Shown here piece after piece: positions 48,355 to 58,696 of a stretch of DNA of 64,000 nucleotides (position 1 is the first letter of the stretch; each line of letters begins with the position of its first letter). This DNA comes from Bacillus mojavensis RO-H-1 = KCTC 3706 (GTDB taxonomy: Bacteria; Bacillota; Bacilli; Bacillales; Bacillaceae): positions 124,001 through 188,000 of the forward strand of contig NZ_JH600286.1 in assembly GCF_000245335.1 (NCBI RefSeq), read 5' to 3'. Under the pieces are notes generated by a model, which worked only from the letters and a program-made list of their open reading frames with translations, searched no databases and was not told the origin of the DNA. Both the position numbers and the translations under genes were made by a program.

Positions 48355-48875
48355 GAGATCACAACCTTGACTATGCTTTTTATCTGATAAGACGAAGCGG
48401 TGTATTTAGAATAACTCCACGGAACGATATCCTCTTTCGTTAAATAATAGCTGCCGCAAAGCAGCGGGCGGGGTGCCGGTGTTTGCAGCTGAACGGTTTT
48501 GGCTTTGCTTTTGCAGGCACTCAGGTCCGTTGCTTTACATTCTGTCCACTGTTCCTTGCCGACTTGGCTGTAGATAACGCCCATTTCTACACCCTGCGAT
48601 CGCCCATAACGATACAGGCCGAATAGGTTATCAGCCCTCATATTGGGCCATCTGACCTTGGCGCTGGCATTTCCATCCTCATATAAGCCGATGGCGGTAT
48701 CACGGGGGTTTTTGCTGAAAAAGCCCCAGCCCTGAGGAATGACGCTGGACATGAGAAATTTGGAGTCCTTTGTCAGCGGAATCGGGGTTGTCCCTAAGCT
48801 GCCAATGATTGAAAACAGAAATAAAGACCCCCAGAGGACCGAAAAAATGATAAAAAATGATATCGATTTCTGCAT
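48339..48875 (-). CDS. yitP: YitP, SdpA-like accessory protein for YIT toxin
   Basis: The 178-residue protein has one N-terminal membrane helix (ISFFIIFSVLWGSLFLFSII) and a downstream domain with QGWGFFSKNPRDTAIGLYE typical of SdpA family members. It contains four Cys, of which SACKSK and LLCGSYYL may pair if outside. The ATG at 48875 follows AAGGAG by about seven bases; upstream in-frame codons would add 11 residues. It is the first gene of yitPOM, which is activated by DegS-DegU in biofilms according to published work. Confidence 0.88.
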   Translation of the reverse strand: MQKSISFFIIFSVLWGSLFLFSIIGSLGTTPIPLTKDSKFLMSSVIPQGWGFFSKNPRDTAIGLYEDGNASAKVRWPNMRADNLFGLYRYGRSQGVEMGVIYSQVGKEQWTECKATDLSACKSKAKTVQLQTPAPRPLLCGSYYLTKEDIVPWSYSKYTASSYQIKSIVKVVISCSKT

Positions 48876-49011
48876 TCGACTGCTCCTTTTTAAACTGACG
48901 AAATTCACTTTTCTTACTTTTCATCATATAAAAACATTTTTGTAATAAAAAGGTTATAAAGTAGGAGAAATTCCATTTTTGTTAAATGAAAAAACAGGAC
49001 ATTTTTCACTG

Positions 49012-49032
49012 CTATATGTCATTGATATATAG
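49012..49032. promoter_or_regulatory. Candidate PadR operator in the yitP-padR divergent region
   Basis: Arms CTATAT (49012-49017) and ATATAG (49027-49032) are perfect inverted repeats around GTCATTG TAT-rich DNA, and lie 25 bases before the padR-like start. PadR repressors usually bind AT-rich dyads in their own promoter. A second TATA-rich element (GATATATTTAAA) follows. Confidence 0.5.
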
Positions 49033-49056
49033 TGGTTTTTTCGATATATTTAAACC

Positions 49057-49404
49057 ATGAAAACGAATCAAATTAACGACCGCTGGATTGTTCAATTTCG
49101 CAAAGGAATTTTCGAGCTGGCCATTTTATCCCTGCTGCGCTCAAAGCCGATGTATGGTTATGAATTGACATCGTCCTTAAAAACAACTCCGGCACTGGCT
49201 ATTTCGGAGGGTGCGATTTATCCGATTTTGAAACGGATGACGGAGAAGGACTGGGTCGAATTTTTTTGGCAAGATTCTTTGGACGGCCCGAAAAGGAAGT
49301 ACTACAAAATGACGCAAAAAGGAGAAGAGATGTTAAAAGAACGGCTGGAGAAATACCTGGAAACCCATCAAGCCTTATTGTCCTTATCGGGGGATTTGCT
49401 ATGA
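49057..49404 (+). CDS. PadR-family transcriptional regulator at the YIT locus
   Basis: The 115-residue protein is a winged-helix PadR regulator: [39 protein letters not shown] and [14 protein letters not shown] are the standard wing and helix signatures. It overlaps the next gene by four bases (ATGA), forming a unit with the membrane proteins yitQ and yitR. Such PadR plus HAAS-domain membrane protein pairs are usually self-regulated sensors of membrane or peptide stress. The neighbour relation makes it a plausible regulator of immunity to the YIT toxin. I do not recall a gene name. Confidence 0.85.
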   Translation: MKTNQINDRWIVQFRKGIFELAILSLLRSKPMYGYELTSSLKTTPALAISEGAIYPILKRMTEKDWVEFFWQDSLDGPKRKYYKMTQKGEEMLKERLEKYLETHQALLSLSGDLL

Positions 49405-49988
49405 ATGCACAGCACATCATTGACCGCTATACGGAGGAACTAAACGCTGAGCTGGCGAATATGCCTGAAGTAGAGAGAGAAAACACGATAGCCGAATTGA
49501 AGGGCCATTTAACCGCTTTTGTACAAGACAGAATGAATGCCGGCCATAGTGTAGAGGATCTGCGGGAAGCTGTCGAAACTGAGTTCTCTCATCCGAAAGA
49601 GCTTGCCGAAGCGATGATGGGTGAAGGGGAGGAACAGAAACGGAGGGGTTTTGTGTTAGGAAAAAGCGGACTTTCAGTCTTTCTTATTGCTGCAATCATA
49701 CTCCTGCCGCTGCTGCCGCCCTCATACAGATATGTGCCATTGGCTCTTTATTTGGCGGTGCTCGCAGGCTATGTGTGGAAGCGGAAGAAGGTAATGATGT
49801 TTGCGGGTGTAAGAAAAAACAAAATGCGCTCCCAACATGAGATTGTCACGATTTCCAGGGTCGGAGCGGCGTATCTGCTGTTTTTGGCTGTTCTGCTTCT
49901 TGTGCAGCCGCTCATCAATGCATTTGTCGTCCTTCTGCTGATTGTGGTTAGCTGTGCCGCTTTTTTTCTTTATTTGAACGTCAAGTAA
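49401..49988 (+). CDS. yitQ: HAAS/DUF1700-type membrane protein, probable YitQ (YIT immunity)
   Basis: The 195-residue protein starts [20 protein letters not shown]; residues 1-80 form the HAAS-type helical domain ([20 protein letters not shown]), followed by four membrane helices (about 88-105, 107-122, 152-168, 172-190). It overlaps padR by four bases. In B. subtilis the gene yitQ lying upstream of yitPOM confers resistance to the YIT toxin; position and order (then yitR, nprB) fit this gene, but I cannot confirm the sequence match. Its membrane nature suits protection from a membrane-active peptide. Confidence 0.7.
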   Translation: MNAQHIIDRYTEELNAELANMPEVERENTIAELKGHLTAFVQDRMNAGHSVEDLREAVETEFSHPKELAEAMMGEGEEQKRRGFVLGKSGLSVFLIAAIILLPLLPPSYRYVPLALYLAVLAGYVWKRKKVMMFAGVRKNKMRSQHEIVTISRVGAAYLLFLAVLLLVQPLINAFVVLLLIVVSCAAFFLYLNVK

Positions 49989-50007
49989 TGTTGTAGGAGG
50001 CTGTAAT

Positions 50008-50301
50008 ATGGAAATCAGCATCAATTATCTATTAATTGTCATTTCGCTTTTATTCTTTGTGGTAGCTTATTTGGTCGGGATCAAAAAACAGACGTGGATG
50101 CTGGCGGGGTTTAATGAGGCACGTATCCGGGATAAGGATCGGCTGGCCAGAATAGCAGGCTATTTTTTCTTGAATTCCGGTTTGTTCATTCTGCTGAACA
50201 GCTTTATCTCATTTCAAGGCCAGGAGCAGCTGATTCCGCCGCTTATTTTGGCATATGGCGCAGGGGTTATTATTTACGTGAATAAAAAACTGGTAGAATA
50301 G
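50008..50301 (+). CDS. yitR: YitR, small DUF3784-like membrane protein
   Basis: The 97-residue protein has three predicted helices (YLLIVISLLFFVVAYLVG; LARIAGYFFLNSGLFILLN; IPPLILAYGAGVIIYVNKK). The motif GFNEARIRDKDRLARIAGYFF is characteristic of the DUF3784 group, often near SdpI-type genes. ATG at 50008 follows TAGGAGGCTG. It is third in padR-yitQ-yitR and could assist immunity; published data name YitQ, not YitR, as antitoxin, so a direct role is uncertain. Confidence 0.82.
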   Translation: MEISINYLLIVISLLFFVVAYLVGIKKQTWMLAGFNEARIRDKDRLARIAGYFFLNSGLFILLNSFISFQGQEQLIPPLILAYGAGVIIYVNKKLVE

Positions 50302-50435
50302 GAGCTGAAGGACGGAGCGAATCTCTGTCCTTCTTTCTTTTTCCTGAAAATAGGAACGAAGCACCACATACAAGTTTCGGTTTTTTTGTTAGGATGAACG
50401 AAAAATAAGTTCCAAATCAGGAAGGATGTGGTGTT

Positions 50436-52058
50436 TTGCCTACACTGTTCAAGACATCTCTATTCATGGCCGGCTTATGCACGGCGGCTCAATGTGTTTT
50501 TGCATCAAATGCCTCAGCAGATCAAAGCATCAAATACGACCATACGTATCAAACCCCTTCATACATCATCGAAAAATCACAGCCATCATGGCAGCCAGCT
50601 CAAAACCTAACGCAGAAAGAAGCGCTATTTTCATATCTGGACAAGCACCAAACGCATTTTAAGCTCAAAGGAAATGCAAACAGCCATTTTCGCATTTCGA
50701 AAACCATAAAGGATCCAAAGACAGAACAAACATTTTTAAAATTAGAGGAAGTGTATAAAGGAATTCCTGTTTACGGCTTTGGACAGGCGGTCGCGATGAA
50801 GGAAAACAAACAAGTGAAAAGTTTCTTCGGGAAGGTGCACCCGCAACTAAATGACATATCTGTCACACCGTCTGTATCCAAGAAAAAAGCTATACATACA
50901 GCGCGCCGTGCGCTTGAGGCATCTATTGGAAAAATCGAGTATGTTGACGGGGAACCGAAAGCCGAATTATATATTTATCCGCACGAAGGCGCATATGATC
51001 TTGCCTACCTTGTAAGACTTTCGACGTCTGAACCTGAGCCTGGATATTGGCATTATTTCATTCATGCCAAAAGCGGAAAGGTCATTGATTCTTTCAATGC
51101 CATTCATGAAGCAGCAGGTACAGGAATTGGCGTATCAGGCGAAGAAAAAAGCTTTGAAGTAACTGAACAGAATGGGCGTTATTATTTGGCTGATGAAACA
51201 AGGGGAAAAGGGATAAATACTTTTGACGCAAAGAACCTGAACGAAACCTTATTTACCCTTTTGTCTCAATTGATCGGGTATACAGGCAAAGAAGTGGTCA
51301 GCGGCACGTCCGTATTTAAAGACCCGGCGGCTGTAGATGCCCATGCAAACGCGCAAACGGTTTACGACTATTACAGCCGCACGTTTGGCCGCCATTCCTT
51401 CGATCAAAACGGAGCAAGAATTACGTCTACCGTACATGTGGGAAAACAGTGGAACAATGCGGCGTGGAACGGTGTGCAGATGGTGTACGGGGATGGTGAC
51501 GGCGCAAAGTTTAAGCCGCTTTCCGGATCGCTCGACATTGTGGCGCATGAAATGACACACGCGGTCACCCAGTATTCCGCCGGCCTTTTATATCAGGGAG
51601 AACCCGGCGCGTTAAACGAATCCATTTCTGATATTATGGCGGCGATGACAGACCGGGATGACTGGGAAATCGGCGAGGATGTATATACGCCGGATGTACG
51701 CGGGGATGCTTTACGTTCGTTAGCGGATCCTTCCAAGCAGGGGAATCCGGATCATTATTCAAACCGTTATACAGGCACAGAGGATTACGGCGGGGTGCAT
51801 ATCAATTCGTCGATCCACAATAAAGCGGCATATCTTCTCGCGGAAGGCGGCGTGCACCATGATGTGCGGGTAGAGGGGATCGGACGTGAAGCTTGTGAGC
51901 AAATTTATTATCGGGCTTTGACATATTACGTCACGCCTTCTTCAGACTTCAGCATGATGAGGCAAGCGGCAATCGAAGCTGCCAAGGATTTATACGGTGA
52001 AGGCTCGAAGCAATCAGCTTCTGTCGAAAAGGCATATGACGCAGTCGGAATCCAATAA
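50436..52058 (+). CDS. nprB: NprB extracellular neutral metalloprotease precursor
   Basis: The 540-residue thermolysin-family precursor has a signal peptide (TLFKTSLFMAGLCTAAQC, cleavage near SADQ), a propeptide to about residue 220, and a zinc protease with HEMTH (about 370-374), GALNESISDI and a late YGGVHINSSIHNKAAY. The start is TTG at 50436 with AGGAAGG about ten bases upstream. NprB was shown to help YIT toxin act on cells embedded in biofilm, so its position beside the toxin genes is meaningful. Terminator follows. Confidence 0.95.
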   Translation: MPTLFKTSLFMAGLCTAAQCVFASNASADQSIKYDHTYQTPSYIIEKSQPSWQPAQNLTQKEALFSYLDKHQTHFKLKGNANSHFRISKTIKDPKTEQTFLKLEEVYKGIPVYGFGQAVAMKENKQVKSFFGKVHPQLNDISVTPSVSKKKAIHTARRALEASIGKIEYVDGEPKAELYIYPHEGAYDLAYLVRLSTSEPEPGYWHYFIHAKSGKVIDSFNAIHEAAGTGIGVSGEEKSFEVTEQNGRYYLADETRGKGINTFDAKNLNETLFTLLSQLIGYTGKEVVSGTSVFKDPAAVDAHANAQTVYDYYSRTFGRHSFDQNGARITSTVHVGKQWNNAAWNGVQMVYGDGDGAKFKPLSGSLDIVAHEMTHAVTQYSAGLLYQGEPGALNESISDIMAAMTDRDDWEIGEDVYTPDVRGDALRSLADPSKQGNPDHYSNRYTGTEDYGGVHINSSIHNKAAYLLAEGGVHHDVRVEGIGREACEQIYYRALTYYVTPSSDFSMMRQAAIEAAKDLYGEGSKQSASVEKAYDAVGIQ

Positions 52059-52064
52059 AAATGA

Positions 52065-52102
52065 AAAAACAGCCAGGGCTTTTCAGCCTGGCTGTTTTTT
52101 TT
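52065..52102. terminator. Terminator between nprB and yitS
   Basis: AACAGCCAGG (52069-52078) and CCTGGCTGTT (52087-52096) form a ten-base stem followed by a T run, with A residues before it. Confidence 0.9.
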
Positions 52103-52955
52103 ATGACCTTCCCAGAAAAAATATCGCCAGTGTGCCGGGTCCGGAATGGGATCCGACAGCAGAGCCGATGGAGTGCATGATGATGTCTTTCGGCTTGAAG
52201 GCGTCTTCGATCAATTGTTTCATTTCATTGGCTGTTCCTTCGTTAGCGGCATAGCTGATTCCGACGGTTTGATCGCTCCAATTGTCTCCTCGATCTTTCA
52301 TTAATTCGATAATCCGTTTGAACAGCTTTTTCTGTCCGCGGATTTTTTCAAGAGGCACAAGCTTGCCGTCCTCCATATGAAGCAGTGGTTTAATATTGAG
52401 CAGACCGCCGACAAAAGCGGACGTTTTTGAAATTCGGCCGCCCCGGGCGAGGTACGTTAAATCATCGACTGTAAAAATGTGCTCAAGCTGTGCGCAAAAG
52501 TTCTTTACAGACGTTTCGATTTCTTGTATTGTATTTCCGTTGATACAGAGTTCGCGTGCATGCAGGACGGCCAGACCGTAGCCTAATGAAGCGCATTTGG
52601 AATCAATCACCCGCAAATCAAAATCGGGGAATTCTTCCTTCACTTCATTGGCGATCATGACGGCTGTCTGATAGGTGCCGGAGAGCCCTGAGGAAAAAGC
52701 AATGTAAAGAGCGGGCTCTCCTGTTTCGGCATATTGCAAAAATACATTTTTAATGGTTTGCGGTGAGGCTTGGGACGTCTTGGGCGCTTCCCCATTTTGC
52801 ATCGCTTCAAATATTTGTTCCGCATGGATCGTGACTGCATCTTCATATTCTTTGTCGCCGAGAGAAACTCTAAGCGGGATAAAGCCAAGGCCGTTTTCCT
52901 CAAAATAAGAACGAGGCAGATCAGCCGCGCTGTCAGCAATGAGGTGAACTGTCAT
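52101..52955 (-). CDS. yitS: YitS, DegV-family fatty-acid-binding protein
   Basis: The 284-residue protein has the DegV fold: [17 protein letters not shown] at the start, [23 protein letters not shown] and the C-terminal [19 protein letters not shown]. DegV/FakB proteins present fatty acids to the kinase FakA for phosphorylation and incorporation into phospholipids. ATG follows GAAGGGAAGC. It is monocistronic and divergent from yitT. Fatty-acid preference is not visible. Confidence 0.92.
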   Translation of the reverse strand: MTVHLIADSAADLPRSYFEENGLGFIPLRVSLGDKEYEDAVTIHAEQIFEAMQNGEAPKTSQASPQTIKNVFLQYAETGEPALYIAFSSGLSGTYQTAVMIANEVKEEFPDFDLRVIDSKCASLGYGLAVLHARELCINGNTIQEIETSVKNFCAQLEHIFTVDDLTYLARGGRISKTSAFVGGLLNIKPLLHMEDGKLVPLEKIRGQKKLFKRIIELMKDRGDNWSDQTVGISYAANEGTANEMKQLIEDAFKPKDIIMHSIGSAVGSHSGPGTLAIFFLGRS

Positions 52956-53093
52956 TTTGCTTCCCTTCTTTCCATTTATCGCTCGTTATCATGTGATTTA
53001 AGCCAACTATATCATATTAATTACTCAAAATCGTGTTCAAATATTTGTTTTAAGGGAAAACATAATAAAGAAGAATGAGCGGAGGAACATGCC

Positions 53094-53936
53094 ATGGTAC
53101 TAGATCAAACAAAAAAATTACTCATCGTCATCATCGGGGCTTTACTCAATGCGGCCGGGCTGAACTTATTTCTGATTCCAGCAGATGTATATGCCAGCGG
53201 ATTTACAGGTGTCGCCCAGCTTTTATCAAGCGTCGTTGACCAATATGCCCCCTTCTACATATCGACGGGAACGCTCTTGTTCCTCTTAAATATTCCGGTC
53301 GGTATTTTAGGGTGGCTGAAGGTCGGAAGATCGTTTACGGTGTACAGCATTCTGAGTGTCGCACTGACCACGTTGTTTATGGGAATCCTGCCGGAAATGA
53401 GACTGTCTCATGACATCCTGCTGAACGCGGTATTCGGCGGCGTAATTTCCGCGGTCGGCATCGGTTTAACATTAAAGTACGGCGCTTCGACAGGCGGTCT
53501 TGATATCGTCGCTATGGTACTGGCCAAGTGGAAGGATAAACCCGTCGGCACGTATTTCTTTATTCTGAACGGGATTATCATTCTGACGGCAGGATTATTG
53601 CAAGGTTGGGAGAAAGCTTTATATACCCTTGTTACTTTGTATGTGACAACGAGGGTGATCGACGCGATTCATACCCGGCATATGAAACTGACAGCGATGA
53701 TTGTGACGAAAAAAGCGGACGAAATTAAAGAAGCCATTTATGGAAAAATGGTGCGGGGCATAACGACTGTCCCAGCCAAAGGCGCTTTTACAAACGAGCC
53801 GAAAGAAATGATGATTATCGTCATCACGAGGTATGAATTGTACGATTTAGAAAAAATCGTAAAAGAAGTGGACCCGAAAGCATTTACAAACATTGTCCAA
53901 ACGACCGGGATTTTTGGTTTCTTTAGAAAAGACTGA
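53094..53936 (+). CDS. yitT: YitT, DUF161/DUF2179 membrane protein
   Basis: The 280-residue protein is the founding YitT-family member: about six helices up to residue 200 (LLIVIIGALLNAAGLNLFLI; GIGLTLKYGASTGGLDIVA) and a C-terminal DUF2179 soluble domain (VRGITTVPAKGAFTNEPKEM; LYDLEKIVKEVDPKAFTNIV). ATG follows GGAGGAAC. It lies 18 bases before the ipi lipoprotein start, so they may be cotranscribed. Function unknown; paralogue yitE lacks the C-terminal domain. Confidence 0.92.
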   Translation: MVLDQTKKLLIVIIGALLNAAGLNLFLIPADVYASGFTGVAQLLSSVVDQYAPFYISTGTLLFLLNIPVGILGWLKVGRSFTVYSILSVALTTLFMGILPEMRLSHDILLNAVFGGVISAVGIGLTLKYGASTGGLDIVAMVLAKWKDKPVGTYFFILNGIIILTAGLLQGWEKALYTLVTLYVTTRVIDAIHTRHMKLTAMIVTKKADEIKEAIYGKMVRGITTVPAKGAFTNEPKEMMIIVITRYELYDLEKIVKEVDPKAFTNIVQTTGIFGFFRKD

Positions 53937-53954
53937 CGAAAGCAGGTGGAAGTC

Positions 53955-54410
53955 GTGAAACGGCTGCTTGTGATGCTCTTGCCTGTGGTGCTTTTAATGG
54001 GCTGCGGGAAACATGAGCGGACAGAACCCGATAAGGAGGTATCAGGCGGAATGGAGAATCAAGAGGTTGTTTTATCTGTTGACGCAATTCAGGAGCCTGA
54101 ACAAATCAAGTTTAACATGTCACTGAAGAACCAAAGCGAACGCAGTGTGGAGTTTCAATTCAGCACGGGACAAAAATTTGAACTTGTCGTGTACGATTCA
54201 GATCACAAAGAAAGATACCGTTATTCAAAAGACAAAATGTTTACACAGGCTTTTCAAAACCTGACGCTTGAACCGGGAGAAACCTATGATTTCACTGATG
54301 AGTGGAAGGAAGTCCCTGAGCCGGGAACTTACGAGGTGAAGGTAACTTTTAAGGGCAAAGCGGAAAATCTCAAGCAGGTTCAGGCTGTTCAGCAATTTGA
54401 AGTCAAATAA
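53955..54410 (+). CDS. ipi: Intracellular proteinase inhibitor BsuPI, here with a lipoprotein N-terminus
   Basis: The core of 119 residues (from [20 protein letters not shown] at 54051) is BsuPI, an inhibitor of the intracellular serine protease IspA. The frame extends upstream to GTG at 53955 with AGGTGG five bases before, encoding [20 protein letters not shown], a lipobox (LMGC) signal peptide. The internal ATG at 54051 has its own AAGGAGG eleven bases upstream. Two products, a lipoprotein and a cytosolic form, are therefore possible. The classical protein was purified from the cytoplasm. Start choice is unresolved; family identity is secure. Confidence 0.85.
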   Translation: MKRLLVMLLPVVLLMGCGKHERTEPDKEVSGGMENQEVVLSVDAIQEPEQIKFNMSLKNQSERSVEFQFSTGQKFELVVYDSDHKERYRYSKDKMFTQAFQNLTLEPGETYDFTDEWKEVPEPGTYEVKVTFKGKAENLKQVQAVQQFEVK

Positions 54411-54411
54411 G

Positions 54412-54443
54412 AGGCTATGGCGATTCGCCATAGCCTTTTTTTT
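54412..54443 (+). terminator. Terminator after ipi
   Basis: AGGCTATGGCGATTCGCCATAG pairs as an almost continuous hairpin with a four-base loop followed by eight T residues; the T run overlaps the stop region of the converging small gene. Confidence 0.92.
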
Positions 54444-54641
54444 ATTGCAATTTATCCAGTTGATCTTGAAATTGATGAAGCTGTTGACGTTCCGCATCTG
54501 TCGAATTGGCATACGCAGAAGACACAGCATTTTTGGTCCCTCCAGAATCGCTTGCTCCTGATCGCCTTCCTCAAAGCCGTTTGTCACCATGACAGCCTGT
54601 TGAACAAATGATTTCGCCTGCTGAAACAGTTCGTTTCTCAT
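54442..54641 (-). pseudogene. DUF3813-type small protein gene, frameshifted
   Basis: The first 37 codons (MRNELFQQAKSFVQQAVMVT NG then EEGDQEQAILEGPK) are followed in the next frame by NAVSSAYANSTDAERQQLHQ and FQDQLDKLQ, ending at 54442. Joining them needs one extra A in the A5 run read from 54534-54530 on the minus strand. The intact form would be about 66 residues and fits the DUF3813 small helical protein family of bacilli. Its ATG overlaps the stop of the preceding 50-codon gene as TAATG. Either a real mutation or a homopolymer sequencing error. Confidence 0.75.
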
Positions 54642-54793
54642 TAATATTCATACTGCCTTTCAGCCGAGTCTCGTGCCGCGGCATGCTGGTGAGCTTCTTC
54701 TAAAGTAGACCGATATGGAAATCTTGCGGCGTGTTGCCCGATGGAGTCTTTACCCTGGTGAATAAACCTTCTGGATTTGCTTCGTTTACCCAT
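54641..54793 (-). CDS. Small basic protein of 50 residues, unknown function
   Basis: The ATG at 54793 with AAGGGGG ten bases upstream opens MGKRSKSRRFIHQGKDSIGQ, continuing to a His/Ala/Glu-rich helix (STLEEAHQHAAARDSAERQY) and a TAA that overlaps the next ATG. The TAATG coupling and ribosome site support translation. It is strongly basic at the N-terminus, suggesting nucleic-acid or membrane contact, but I recognise no family. Too short for standard gene calling. Confidence 0.7.
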   Translation of the reverse strand: MGKRSKSRRFIHQGKDSIGQHAARFPYRSTLEEAHQHAAARDSAERQYEY

Positions 54794-54903
54794 TGTGAGA
54801 CTGCCCCCTTCCATACTTTGACGAGATGAGTCGTCTTCAATAGTATGGTGGGGCGAAGTAACGTTTATGAGTGGGAAAAATTAAAATGGGCGGTCTTTGG
54901 TCT

Positions 54904-55716
54904 TTAAAGTGAGAAATATTCTTGTAAAAATCTTGCCACGCCGTCCTCTTCATTTGTAGCCGTTGTCCGGTTGGCAATCTGCTTGACCTCATCAATTCCA
55001 TTTCCCATCGCAACGCCGCAGCCTGCGAATTCAAGCATCTCCAAATCGTTATCCTCATCTCCGAAAGCGATGATCCGCTCCCTCGGCACACCGTAATAAT
55101 CACTGATTTTCTGCAGGCCGACCGCTTTATTCATGCCGCTTTTAATAATTTCTATAACATGCCACGGTGCGGCCCATCTTCTATGATCGATCACCTCGGC
55201 ATGCACATCCGATAAATAGGAGCGTATGGCCGGTACATCTTCTTCTTTTGCGTGAATGAGTACGGATGTAACATCTTCACCGAGATTTTCCCGCAAGTCT
55301 CCGACCGTCACATTTGTTGTATTCATGTTAAAGGCATCAATCAAGTGCTCGTCATGGTAATGAAAGTACACGTCATCAATGACTTCGGCAAGCACATTAT
55401 GTACGTTATAGCTCTCGCTGATATCCACTAATTGTTTGACAACATCAAGCGGCAGCGAGGTATGATATCGTCCCCAGCTGTCGTCCTTCGGGTGATGGAC
55501 AAACGCTCCGTTAAAATTGACAATTGGCGTTGTCAGCTTCATCTGCTCATAGTACATGGAACTTGAACGGTACGGCCGGCCGGTGGAGATGCAGACGTAA
55601 TGTCCGTCATTTTTTAGGCGCTGTATCGTTTGAAGGGTGTTTTCTGATATTGTTTTATCGTCCTTTAATAATGTTCCATCTAAATCTAATGCGATTACAT
55701 AGGGTTTTGTCTCCAT
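54904..55716 (-). CDS. yitU: YitU, HAD-family phosphatase (riboflavin pathway ARPP phosphatase)
   Basis: The 270-residue Cof-type HAD enzyme has the nucleophile motif ALDLDGTLL (Asp12 region), CISTGRPYR as motif II, a lysine near KAVGLQKI and FGDEDNDLEML as motif IV. YitU, with YcsE and YwtE, can dephosphorylate 5-amino-6-ribitylamino-uracil phosphate in riboflavin synthesis. ATG follows AGGAGCTTTTC. It is divergent from yitV. Other sugar phosphates may also be substrates. Confidence 0.92.
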   Translation of the reverse strand: METKPYVIALDLDGTLLKDDKTISENTLQTIQRLKNDGHYVCISTGRPYRSSSMYYEQMKLTTPIVNFNGAFVHHPKDDSWGRYHTSLPLDVVKQLVDISESYNVHNVLAEVIDDVYFHYHDEHLIDAFNMNTTNVTVGDLRENLGEDVTSVLIHAKEEDVPAIRSYLSDVHAEVIDHRRWAAPWHVIEIIKSGMNKAVGLQKISDYYGVPRERIIAFGDEDNDLEMLEFAGCGVAMGNGIDEVKQIANRTTATNEEDGVARFLQEYFSL

Positions 55717-55835
55717 GAAAAGCTCCTTTAACCTTAGATTTTGCGTAAGCTGCCTTAATGACAGTGTAGCTTTTTACCATCTTTATTGTCTACATGTTAC
55801 ACTTATGATTATGGTTATCCTAAGGAGGGGACATT

Positions 55836-56603
55836 GTGATTCAAATTGAAAATCAAACCGTTTCCGGCATTCCGTTTTTACATATTGTAAAAGAAGAGAA
55901 CAGGCACCGTGCCGTTCCTCTTGTTTTCTTTATACATGGCTTTGCAAGCGCCAAGGAACACAACCTTCATTTTGCTTATCTTCTTGCAGAAAAAGGTTTC
56001 AGAGCTGTTTTACCGGAGGCGCTGCACCATGGCGAACGCGGAGAGCATATAGCTGTTGAGAAGCTGGCCGGCTATTTTTGGGACATCGTGCTAAACGAGA
56101 TTGAAGAGCTTGATGTACTTAAGAATCATTTTGAGAAAGAAGGCCTGATAGACGGCGGCCGTATTGGGCTTGCGGGTACATCTATGGGTGGCATTACAAC
56201 GCTTGGCGCCTTAACGGTTTATGATTGGGTAAAAGCCGGCGTCAGTCTGATGGGAAGCCCGAATTATGTTGAACTGTTCCAGCAGCAGATCGACCACATC
56301 AAATCTCAGGGCATTGATATCGATGTGCCGGAGGAAAGGGTGCGGGAGCTCATGGAGCGCCTTAAAATGCGGGATCTCAGCCGTCAGCCGGAGAAACTGC
56401 AGCAGCGTCCGCTTTTATTTTGGCATGGTGTTAAAGATCAAGTCGTGCCTTACGCGCCGACCCGGAAATTTTATGACACGATTAAATCTCATTATCGCGA
56501 GCAGCCGGAACGTCTCCAGTTTATTGCGGATGAACGAGCGGATCATAAAGTGCCGAGGGCAGCTGTGTTAAAAACCGTTGAATGGTTTGAAACGCATTTA
56601 TAA
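55836..56603 (+). CDS. yitV: YitV, alpha/beta hydrolase esterase
   Basis: The 255-residue protein has FFIHGFASAKEHN (oxyanion), the nucleophile elbow AGTSMGGITTLGA (Ser about 114), acid in WHGVKDQVVPYAP and late His in ADERADHKVPRA. This gives a complete Ser-Asp-His triad of prolyl oligopeptidase/esterase type. The start is GTG at 55836 after AAGGAGGGGAC. It stands alone between yitU and yitW. Substrate unknown. Confidence 0.9.
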   Translation: MIQIENQTVSGIPFLHIVKEENRHRAVPLVFFIHGFASAKEHNLHFAYLLAEKGFRAVLPEALHHGERGEHIAVEKLAGYFWDIVLNEIEELDVLKNHFEKEGLIDGGRIGLAGTSMGGITTLGALTVYDWVKAGVSLMGSPNYVELFQQQIDHIKSQGIDIDVPEERVRELMERLKMRDLSRQPEKLQQRPLLFWHGVKDQVVPYAPTRKFYDTIKSHYREQPERLQFIADERADHKVPRAAVLKTVEWFETHL

Positions 56604-56667
56604 AGCACAAAGGTATTAACACTGTCCGGATTTACGTTATACTGTATAAAAAAAGGAGTGAGGGAAC

Positions 56668-56976
56668 GTGGAAGAAGCATTAAAAGAAAACATTATGGGC
56701 GCCCTGGAACAGGTTGTCGATCCTGAGCTTGGCGTTGATATCGTGAACCTCGGGTTAGTATACGATGTTGATATGGATGAAGACGGCTTAACGCACGTTA
56801 CGATGACACTGACATCAATGGGCTGCCCTTTAGCGCCGATTATCGTGGATGAAGTGAAAAAAGCGTTATCGGACATTCCAGAAGTGAAAGAGACGGAAGT
56901 TCACATTGTGTGGAACCCGCCTTGGACTCGTGACAAAATGTCAAGATATGCAAAAATCGCACTTGGCATACAATAA
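56668..56976 (+). CDS. yitW: YitW, MIP18/DUF59-type iron-sulfur assembly factor
   Basis: The 102-residue protein has the DUF59 motifs VVDPELGVDIVNLGLVYDV and TLTSMGCPLAPIIVDEVK, with the single conserved Cys51. Related SufT/MIP18 proteins help deliver iron-sulfur clusters. Start is GTG at 56668 with AAGGAGTGAGG upstream. A strong terminator follows. The cluster role is inferred from the family. Confidence 0.92.
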   Translation: MEEALKENIMGALEQVVDPELGVDIVNLGLVYDVDMDEDGLTHVTMTLTSMGCPLAPIIVDEVKKALSDIPEVKETEVHIVWNPPWTRDKMSRYAKIALGIQ

Positions 56977-56984
56977 AACAAAAG

Positions 56985-57015
56985 AGGACAGCCTTACTGT
57001 GAGGCTGTCCTTTTT
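56985..57015 (+). terminator. Terminator after yitW
   Basis: AGGACAGCC (56985-56993) and GGCTGTCCT (57003-57011) form a nine-base stem followed by TTTT. Confidence 0.9.
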
Positions 57016-57038
57016 AAAACTGAAAGGAGTGAAGCGAA

Positions 57039-58671
<1,633 letters not shown>

Positions 58672-58696
58672 ATTACTTTTATCAGAGGTATAAATA

